Positions 1 through 10,600 of a DNA stretch of 45,024 bases are shown here, in pieces. The notes under the pieces are model-generated. The model worked only from the letters and a program-made list of their open reading frames with translations, was not told where the DNA came from and did no database searches. The translations under genes and the position numbers were made by a program. This DNA comes from a virus: IMG/VR virus record IMGVR_UViG_3300044535_001032, positions 1 to 45,024 of that record; one strand, given 5' to 3'. Position 1 is the stretch's first letter. The number at the start of each line of letters is the position of its first letter.

Positions 1-1
1 T

Positions 2-1648
2 ATAGCTTATGATGAAGCAACTATTGCTGGAAACACAATAGATAATATGACAAGAACAGCCTTTAAGATTGATAAGGATGGTGGATTTGTAAAACCAGAG
101 AGACCAGCTAAAATGTCACAACAGGCATATGACAATTTATTTGGTGATTTTGGAATCATTACTGAACTTCAAGATTCTGTAATAGATGGTAAATATAAAA
201 TTCTATCTGAGGATGTTATGATTTTTGATCCATCTCTACTTGAGTCAGGTCTTGTGGGTGCAATGGACTTAGTTGCTTTTGACACTGAGACCGGGGATCT
301 TAAAATTATTGATATCAAAACAGGTAAAGAAGAGAACTGGAAAAACTTTAATGATGACAGTAAGTTTAATAAAAAACTTACTTATAGATTACAGCAGTCT
401 ATTTACCGAGCTCTCTTATTTAACATGACAGGAGAAATTGCAAAGAGTATATCTATACTTCCAATATCTATCACAACTGATATGGATGGTAATATTCTTT
501 CTGCTGAATCAGCTGCAAGATTAGTAAACAATGAAGCTCTTCGTGAAATGAAGAACAAACTTCTTGCATTAGAAAAAGCTACTACTCCAGATAAAGCTAA
601 GATAAGTGAGCTTGAGAAAAAGATAAAAGATCTTGAAAAAGCTACTACAGTTCCATTACAACCTATTGATGATGCAACGCTGGCTGAGTATGGAGTTGTT
701 ATGAAAGCTCCAAATCTTCCGGAGAATCTTAAACCTGAAAATGTAGGACAGGAAAAAGCTGAACCTAAATTAACTCCTGAACAAGTTGCTGCTGAAATTA
801 AAAAGATCAAGAAAAAAATAGCTGAGACTGATAAAAAATTAGCTGCTCTTCCTAATGGTGGTGTTATAGCTGTAGGTGATATGATTACCATGTCTCCACA
901 ATATGATAAGCTAAATGCTAAAAAAATGCAGTTAGAAGCAGACCTTGCTAAGCTTGAAAAACCAGGAGAACCAGAACAAGATCCTATTGATGATGAAATC
1001 AATGCATTGAAGAAGGGTGTTAAGGATGCATTTCCAGCACCAGAAACAATTACTTCTGCTGTATTTAAAGAGCTTCTTAATAAAATGAAAAGTGCAGATA
1101 CACTTGCTGCTCTTGAAGAAGCTTACACAGATGCAGTAATTGCAATTACAGCTGAGACAGATGTAACATTTGCAGATCTTGTAGAGAATGTATATACTCT
1201 TAGAAAGATGGCTCTCAACGTGGATACCTCAGAGGAAAACATAGGTATTGGTGATTATCTTATCAGCAAAAATCCTATCTTTGGTGTGACTGAAAACGAG
1301 ATAGTAGTGGTTAAGAAAAAAGCTGATGGTAAGATAACTGTCAATCAGGTTGAGAATATTGAAAACGGTAAACCTAGACAGAAAACTTTTACTGATGCTC
1401 AAATAAAAGCAGGCTTTACAAAAACTACTGAAGAAGCATTAAAACAAGAGGAGGAGATAATGGAACCTACACAAGAAGAAGAAGAAAATTCTAACATTTC
1501 AAAAAGCAGTCTTAAAGACTTTGCAGATAATCCTGAGCTTATTGATAAGGCCAAACAAAATGCAGCATCAATGTCTAAAAAAGACAGACTAGCAGCATTA
1601 AAGAATAAGAATAAAGAAGATAATATTAATAATTGTAAACCAAAATAG
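2..1648 (+). CDS. PD-(D/E)XK nuclease-like protein, 5'-truncated by the window edge
   Basis: The frame is open to the window edge (15 codons before the first ATG at 47), so the true start is probably outside. Numbered from that ATG, residues 71-91 carry the PD-(D/E)XK nuclease pattern: GAMD (D74), then IIDIK (D89, K91), then Q117-x-x-Y120, as in RecB/Cas4-type nucleases. Residues 150-310 are rich in Lys/Glu/Ala heptads and are probably coiled coil. The C-terminus is charged and ends N-I-N-N-C-K-P-K. It lies 2 nt upstream of the RNA polymerase gene, in the same orientation, so it is probably co-transcribed and may be virion cargo (inference). The fold call rests on motif spacing only. Confidence 0.6.
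   Translation: MAYDEATIAGNTIDNMTRTAFKIDKDGGFVKPERPAKMSQQAYDNLFGDFGIITELQDSVIDGKYKILSEDVMIFDPSLLESGLVGAMDLVAFDTETGDLKIIDIKTGKEENWKNFNDDSKFNKKLTYRLQQSIYRALLFNMTGEIAKSISILPISITTDMDGNILSAESAARLVNNEALREMKNKLLALEKATTPDKAKISELEKKIKDLEKATTVPLQPIDDATLAEYGVVMKAPNLPENLKPENVGQEKAEPKLTPEQVAAEIKKIKKKIAETDKKLAALPNGGVIAVGDMITMSPQYDKLNAKKMQLEADLAKLEKPGEPEQDPIDDEINALKKGVKDAFPAPETITSAVFKELLNKMKSADTLAALEEAYTDAVIAITAETDVTFADLVENVYTLRKMALNVDTSEENIGIGDYLISKNPIFGVTENEIVVVKKKADGKITVNQVENIENGKPRQKTFTDAQIKAGFTKTTEEALKQEEEIMEPTQEEEENSNISKSSLKDFADNPELIDKAKQNAASMSKKDRLAALKNKNKEDNINNCKPK
572..648 (+). repeat. Imperfect direct repeat inside a coiled-coil segment
   Basis: The 14-mer GAAAAAGCTACTAC occurs at 572-585 and again at 635-648. 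Both copies encode L-E-K-A-T-T in the nuclease-like gene. It looks like a short internal duplication of a helical heptad block. Confidence 0.6.
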
Positions 1649-1650
1649 AA

Positions 1651-4600
1651 ATGGCTTGTGAACTCTATACTGAAAATGATATAAGTGCTTTATATACAAT
1701 AGTACGTGGAGAGATTATGGATAGAATCCAGGATCCCAAACTTGGTAAATTTGATGATAAAGCATTAAACAACTTTATCAAAGAAGTGTATGAAGAGTTT
1801 AAAGATGAACCAAACGGTATTCTTTATGTCCAAGCTATTCCTGACATGTTAGATATTGTTAAGAATGATCTTGAAATCAAAAAGTATTTAAGACAGGATG
1901 CTGGTCTTAGTTTTGACTATGTACAAGACTTATCATTAGACTTTGAAGATCTAAACAATGTAATGAAGTTTGTTTCTCCAAAGGTTGAAAAACCTTCAGA
2001 GAAAGAAGTTAAAAAAAAGATTAAACAGAGTAACAAGAATTCAAAAAATGTAACTCAGAATAATGATAATAAAGCACAGACTCCATGGTCTTCTGTGCAG
2101 GAAAAAGCAAAAGTAGATTATCCAGATAAATTGTCTGGACAAATTGCAGTAGCAAAGAATCCTGAAAAGATGACAGAAGCTGAGAGAAATGAAAAGGATC
2201 CTCAGAAAAAGCTTTTCTATGAAGTAATCAAAACTGTAGTAAGACAATCTCAAAGAAGAGAAGCCAATGACAATGTCATGTTAGGTGATACTGCAGTTAT
2301 GCTAAGAGCTCAAAACATTAGAGACTTAGATCCTGCTGATATGACTGACTATGATAAGTCATTCTTAAGCAAGAATAAAACTTATGATATTAATATTGCA
2401 ATCATTTCAGATGTAAAAGGTAATCCTGTACGTTTTGATGAAGAAGGTAATATTGTTGAGACTGGTGGTAGAATTGTATATCAATATATAAGACCGGTTG
2501 TTAACCAAGGCAGCAAACTTTATCTAGGAAATAGATCAGGCTTTCTATATAGCTTGATTCCTGCAGAGACATTAGCTAAAAGAGAGATAGAATCTGATAT
2601 GGCTGATGGTAAACTTTATGGGGAAGAAGAAAGACAAGCAGTTCTTGCTAGAATAAAAGCAAAGCAAACTCAGTTAATGAATGATTTGCTAAGATTGAAT
2701 AACAAACTAGCAACTACTTCTGATCCAGTATTGCTTCCTATTACAGGAGGTAGTTATGGTATTGTTGAACACAAGTCAGAGTTAATATCTAATACAGACT
2801 TTGCTGATGACTTGGATATGATCTTTACACATGACTCAGGTGCCATGGAAGGTTATAGTTACTTTATGGTTAATAGAGTAAAATCTGGAGTTGCTGTGGA
2901 TAGCAGAATCTATTTACAAAAAATGGATATGCCAGAAAGTCTTGCAGATAACTTAGCTAAAGTCTTAACTACTAAAGGATTGTTAAATGGTGAACCTTTA
3001 TCTCCACAGGCTAGACTAGAATATTACAGCACGTTTTTATCTAATAGAGTTTTAGGAAATAATATCAATGTGCAGATAAAAGAAGTACTTGGTATTAATC
3101 AACTTACTGTAACTATTAAAGATCCAATTACAAAAGAAACAACTCAAGTTGATTTAGATAAGGCTGATGCTGCAGATATTATTAGCAAGCATCTTAAAAA
3201 AGTTAAAGTATTTACACAGAAAGACGGTACTCAAGTTAGCTATCCTGCTAGTATGAGTTACATGAAATCTTTTTCTGAAGGAGGAGCAATACAGAAAGGT
3301 ATTAAGTTTACTGATTATGATTTTAGTACTAGTAAAAATAATACTGAAATAATTAAAGAAGTTCAAAAAGATTACTTTGGTTTTATTAAACCACTGACTA
3401 AAGTAGATTATACAGAAGGAGACTCAAGTTACTTTGTAGGTATCAATGCTTATATGTCATTTACTATTCCTGCTGATCTTGAAACACCAGCAGAAGATTT
3501 AGTAGATATAGGTGTTCCTAAAGAAGACAATCTTACTTCAGATGATATAGATAATGGTACTGAAGCTGACAAAAAGAAAGCTAAAGCAAAACCTAAAGTT
3601 GAAGAAGAGGAAGATGGAGTTAAGTTTACAATTGAAACAATGGTTTCAAGTTTACCTAATGACAAAACTCTTATTGCAAATATCAATGAAGCTGATGCTG
3701 TATTTGGATTAGGTACAAGTTTTACAACTACTGATGAAAAGGTAGTAGAGCAAAGAGCTGGTAAAGAAGGTAAATGGTATGGTGTAAAGATTGGTTCTAA
3801 GAAAGATGCTCCAAAAAATTTAGTACCACCACAAGCTTCTATTGACCAAATGGTTAAGAATCTTTCTCAAATGAAAGGAGGGATTGTAAATATCATTGGT
3901 AATGACATGGCTCAACTTGCTAAAGAGGGTTATACTCAAGCTGAGATAGATAAGTATATCTATAATATTCTTAAAGAAGTTACTGATCAATATCCTATAA
4001 CTCAATTAATTAGTAATGGACAAACTGGTATTGCTGAAGCATCAATTAAAGCTGCAAAGAGACTTGGTATTCCTGTAAAAATTAGAGCATTTACTGGATA
4101 TAAACTCAGAAGTGCTGCTCCATATTTAGCATCAGGTGTTAAAAATGAAAAGAATACAAGAGCAGATTTTCTATCCCGGTTCTTTAGCAAGTCATCTAAA
4201 ACTTATAAGAAGGCAGCTAACAAAGTAACTAAACCAGAAGATACTGATACACAAGTTCCTGCTAAACCAGTTATACCTGCCAAGACTGTTGAGCAACAAA
4301 AAGTTGTTGACCGTAAAATTAATAGAACATCATTAGATGATTTATTAGAAGGTACAGACATGATCCCAGATCTACCTCTTGACAGAAGCAAGAGAGCTGC
4401 TACAACAATGAATCAGTTGTATGGTGCCAAAGGCTGGGAGGAAGTACAAAAATTTTGGGATAAATCTCCATTGAAAAATGTAGTTGATGTTGAAAGACTA
4501 GCACTTGTGTTTAACTCTACAGCTTATGGTACATTTTTATCTGCAGGTTCTTTACTAGCAGATGCTGCCAATAAACTTAGAGCACAAGGATTTGCAGCAA

Positions 4601-7600
4601 GAATTGAATTGTATGGAGATGCTCAACCAATTACACTTTATCACGAAGCATGGCATGCATTCTCTCAATTAGTATTAACAATTGAAGAGAAGACTAAACT
4701 CTATGATGAAATTAGAAAGTATGACAAGTGGGCAAATAAAGAATACATAGATATTGAAGAAGACTTAGCTGAGGACTTCATTGACTATGCAGCTAATGGT
4801 AAAAAACAAACTGGATTTATACAGACAATCTTTGATAAGATTAAAAAGCTTATTGATTTCTTTTTTGGTAAAACAACCAAGAGAGATGTAACAAGGTTGT
4901 ATGATATACCTATGGTAAAGAATTATTACAAACAACTTTACACAGGTAAGTTTACTGTGGATACTCAGAATGCTGAGAATAATTTCATGCCTGGTTTCCA
5001 AAGACTGAATAGCTCAAAGAAAACAATTCAACCACTTGAAAGTGAAGCTGCCGGATTTGCACCTATTACAGATGTTGAGTCTAATAAGATTGTAGACATA
5101 ATGGATTCTTTGATGGCAAGAAGCTTTAGACTTTATAATACTAGTTATAATACTACAAGCGGAGCAGTAAGATTATTAAATGATGTTACTAATAGACAAA
5201 GACTTTATTCTAATATTGAAAAGCAGCTAAAGGTTTTACTTAATAACCAAACACAGATAACTCAAGACCTTATGCTTAAAAATGCAGAACCTGGTAATAC
5301 AAATCCAGATTATGTTAGAGAGCAAAAAGAAATGGCTAAGCTTGAGATCTTAATGAAAGCTGTAGATAATTATGGTGTTGTAGATGAGGCTTTAAGTAAG
5401 AAAACAAATAAAGGTGTTGTTGCATTTCACATGCAGAGATCAAGATTCAGTATTCTAAAAGAAGCATACATTGATGACATAGAAGATGCATCAACAGCAT
5501 TGTTTACATCTACTGAAGGAAATAGTATTTCTGCTAAACAATTAGCTACAGATGATACAATGATGATGTTATCTGGTATCTATGCTTTGGAAAGAGATCC
5601 TGATCAAAACTACATTTTTGAAGAAGATGAGAATGGTGTAAAAACATATGTTGTAAAAACAGATGAGTTTGGACTTCCAGAACTAGAACCCGTTGATAAA
5701 ATGTGGAATAGAGTTGCTAGAACACTACAAGGCTCTCTTGATTTCCAAGAGATGCATGATAGACTTGGTAAAGGAATTGAAAACAATCCTGAGTTTATTC
5801 AAGTTCTTGAGACTCTTCCTAACCCATATCAAATGGGACCAGGAGCATATAACAATAAGACTGAGTTCCAGTCAGAGACAAACTTCTGGCAGGATCTTAA
5901 GAAGCCTGTGATACCATTTATTCAGTTGAATATAAATAAAACTGTCATAGAAAAAGCTAAGACTGTTGATGGTAAAAAAATACCTGAAAAGGCTAAGTAT
6001 GAATCTAGATTGGCTGCAGCTAACTTTGATATCTATAGAATCATCAATGATTGGACAACAAACTTTAATGTTGCAGATCCTGCAACTAATGATTTTGTAG
6101 AAAGAGATGACTTTGGAAACAACTATCTAAATGTTAATGAAATCATTAAAAGATTTACAATAGACAAAAAGCTTGACCCAAGTAAGGCAAGTGAGTTTCT
6201 TGCGGCTCTTGGTATTCAATTAGATATGACTAGTGCTGATATTAGAAATGTTGTAAGAAATACTAAAAAACCATTTGCTTCTTCTGCATATAATGTTGAT
6301 TTTATCTATGACAATATTAGATTAGTTTACCTGGCTGGTAAATCAGATGACCTTGGTCTAAATGCTGCTGCAGAAAAATTCAGAAAACAACCTTTGTTTC
6401 ACTTGATGAATGAGTTACCTGAAGCAATTGTAAAAGCTGCTGGTGGTAAAGCAAGAGATGTAAGAAGTAAAATCAGCATGCTTGCTCAGTTGCAAAATAG
6501 ATTCTCAGATGGTTACTCTAACTATAGTGTATTAACTCCAGAAAAGAATAAAGTATGGGAACAATTCTTAGACAACTCAGTAACTAGAATTGTTACATCT
6601 ATTAATAGAGCTAAGAACTGGCAACAGTTAACTATGGATGAAGCTGATCCTAATGGTAGATTCCAACATATGAGATGGTTGTCTGAAGATAACAATCCTG
6701 CTTCTGCATTCTCTGTTATTTTAAATTCAGTTTTTGATTTAGATCCTATGTCAGATACATATGGAGAGAAGTTACCAGGAGCTGAATTGCTACTTGAAAA
6801 CATTGGTGGTACTCAAATCATCAATAAAGAGAATAATGAATCTACAGGAACTTCAACAGCAAGTACTGATGTAACAAGTAAGTTCTTACAAGAACTACAT
6901 ACAATGTTACAGTCTGGAGTTCAAGAATTCATGAGACATGCCTCTAAACAGACGGCAATGAACATAAGAGCTAAAAAAGTAAATACCTATTCAGGTAAAA
7001 AACTTGCCAATCTTTATGTAGACATCATGTCCTTTAGTCCAAATAATACTACAGCGGGTAATAACTTAGGTGAGTCTCAAGCATTCAATGTTATTCTTGG
7101 TTATATTGCTGCAGAGGCCGGAAGGATTTACAGATTTAAATCAAATCCTAATTACTTTAAAAACTTCTCTGCATATAATAGAGAAGTAGTAAGAAAAGAT
7201 AATGACAAAGCTGTAGCTGCCGGTGCTGCATTTACTGCATTTGATGATGTGTTATCTCCAGAAGTACAAGGTAAATTGTATGATCTAATTGATAACTATA
7301 TTGATGGTGCAAACAATGAAATGCTACAATCAGGTTACTTTAATATAGATGACTTTAATTTAAAAGACATTGTTAATGCAGATCCTGAATTAAGAAAGGA
7401 AATAAAAGATGATGTAATTGACTATTTCAATAAACAGTCACAGCAAAATTACAGAAGACTTGAAGATGCTAGATATGTAGATCAGAGTCTTTATGAAATG
7501 GTGGCTTCTGATGAATTTAGTAAGGATCAAGTAGACAAAATGCTTGTTAAAGCATATACTTATAATTCATGGATTCATAACTTCGAAACAACTATACTTG

Positions 7601-10600
7601 CTTATGGTGACTTGGTTCAATATAATCATGACAAAGAAGAGTTCCATAAAAGAAATGCCGGTGTAGGTTCAGGTGGTAGAGGCTTTAGAGCAGACTTTAG
7701 AGCTAGAATGTATATCAATAGTCCTCTGTTTCAAAAACTTTATTCTGAAGCTGAAGGGTATGATCTAAGAGCTTATAATGGTACTTTAAATACAGCCATA
7801 ATTAAAGAAGAAAAAATTAAGGAGTCTGTATATAAACCAGAATACTACGAAGCCCATGTTAAAGATTATACTGAAAGATTCTTAAAAGCCGGTAAGTCAA
7901 AAGCTGAAGCTGAAAGGCTTGCTAAAGATCTAGCTGAAACAGTACTTGGTGAGTATGATAACATGAAGATAGCTGATGGTCAAGGATGGATTAGTTTTGA
8001 ATCATACAGAATGCTTAAAAATCTTGAAGGTTCTTGGTCAACAGAACAAGAGAACTTATACAAGAGAATTGTAAACAAAGAAACAATCAGTGCTTCTGAG
8101 ATTAAAGAGTTCTTCCCTTCATATAAATTACAGTACTTTGGAAACATTAAGACTAAGGGTTTACCACTAACGTCATTCCACAAGTTCTCATTGGCACCTT
8201 TAATTCCAACAGTGCACACTGCTTCTACTAAGTTAGGTCAGATTCATGATATGATGATGAAACAAGGTATTGACTATGTGTTGATGGAAACTGGTGAAAA
8301 AGTGGGACACTTTGGAGAAGGTGATACAATCATAGATGAAAATGGTAATGTAGATAGTACAGCTACATTTACTAAGAATGTAATTTTTGCAGAGTATCTT
8401 AAGAACCAAACAGAAGTAAACTCTAAATATAAAGCTAAGTCAATCTTCTCAACACAGTTAAGAAAGTTGATTCTTGAAGGTCTTTATGAGAATGGTGAGA
8501 TTACTTCTAATGATCCTGCAGTTAGAAGACTTGTTACTAACTATGTAGATAGGGTTGCTGCTTATACAGAACTTCTTAAGAATGAGTTGGTTGATGAACT
8601 TGGGTTTGAAGAAACTGAAGATGGTGAGTTTGTTCCAACTGCTAAGGATAGTATTGCAAGACTTGCAAAAATGATCCGGGAAAATCTTACAAGAGATGAT
8701 GTATATAGTGACAATCTAATAGACATTATTGATGTAACTGATGAAGGAGACTTAAGATTTGACTTATCTCTACATCCAGAGGCTGTGAAGATTGAAAAAC
8801 TTTTATTGTCATTAATCAATAAAAGAATTATCAAGCAGAAAGTAAAAGGAGAACCACTAGTACAGAAGTCATCTGCTTTCTATGATGGTTTATTTGAGTT
8901 AAATCTTGACATAGATAAGATGAATCCTGCTGCACGTGATGCTGCAGTTAAAAAGTATATGGGATCTAATTTCCTACCTACTTATCATAGAGGTGCTAAT
9001 GGTAAAACAACAGCAATGAAAGTTGCTATTTCACTTCAAGGTGATTATGAGAACTTGCTTAATCTAGATTACAAAGGAGAACCTATCTCTACTATAGATA
9101 GACTGAATGAAGCTATTAAAGATGATGAATGGTTAGATGCAAATGACGGTGAGAATAGAAAAGCTATAACAATGGTTGGTGTTAGGATTCCAGTACAGGG
9201 TCTAAACTCTATGGAATTTATGGAGGTGTATCACTTCCTTCCACCACAAGCTGGTAATATTATTATTCCTCCAGCTGAAATTGTTGCTAAATCTGGAGCT
9301 GACTTTGATATTGATAAGTTATCAATCTTCATGAATAACTTAGATGCAGATGGTTATGTGAAAAAAGCAATGTTTGAAAACAATGAAGATTTCTACAAAG
9401 CTGTTAAAGATCCTTCTAAGTATGATATGAGCAAAGCTCAAATGTATGCAATGCAAAAGGCCGGTATTGAGAATGAATTAATCAATGATATCAGAAGCAT
9501 TCTTGAATTACCACAAAACTTTGTGTCACTTACAACTCCTAACGGAACATATCTTGTTAAACCTACAGCAGATAGATTAGCTCAATTTGTAATGGACTAT
9601 AGTCCTGTAAAAAACATGATGAGTGAAAATTCAAATCTTTCTGCTCCTGACAAGAATGGAAAACAGAAACAAGTAATTAGTCCTACCAGAGTACTTGAAG
9701 TTGGATATAACTTATACAAACACGAGTCTAATGTTGTTGGTAAGAAAACTTTGGGTCTTGGAGCAATTGAGAATACATTCAATGTTATCTTCAATTCTTT
9801 GGGTGCAACAATGCCTGCAGTATATAAGCATAGTGATGAAGAAATAGATAGAATCTCTTTCTTAGGTTTGAGACACCATACAGCAAATAAAAATGGAGAG
9901 GATGTAATTTCCTTATCTAATCAGTATGATGTTGATGGTATTAATAAAGTAGCTGACGTAATCAACCAGTTGATGAATGGTTGGGTGGATGTTGAGAAAG
10001 ATGCATGGGTATTCTTTGTACAAGGAAACTATGAGGTTGCACCTATACTACTTTACTTACTTAAAACAGGAGTACCATTTAAAGAAGCTGCATACTTTGT
10101 ATCTCAGCCTCTTGTAAGAGAGTATGTTAAAGAAAAAAGACTTGCTCAAAGTACTTTTGCTGAACCGTTAAGAAAAGATCCAGGATTCCAGGGTGTATCA
10201 TTTAAGGCTGCAAGCAATGTAATTGCTAAAAACTTTAAAGATTTCTTAGCTGATAATCAAACAAGATATCAGGTTGGAAAAAACATGATGGATAGTTACT
10301 TTGACAAGAAAAAATTAAAAGGGGATGATAGACATTTCACTGAAGAAGAAATGCTTAGATTGATTGAGACTTCAAAAACCAATCCTAATGCACAACAAAG
10401 TGATTTATCTAAGACAATGTTCTTACATTTCTTGACAATTGAACAACAAATCCAGGGACTTACTGCACTAAAAATGGCTTCTAATCCTGATACATCTACT
10501 ATGACTGATGTAGGACAAGCTATTCAAGCAGAATCTAACATGGATGCATTAGCTGAAGAAACTAAAATTGATCAAGATCTAAGAACTAGTATGATCAATG

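Noticed and set aside
5693-5911. Plus-strand 72-codon frame inside the RNAP gene
   Set aside because: Out-of-frame shadow of the 3741-codon gene, with no start context and no recognisable domain.
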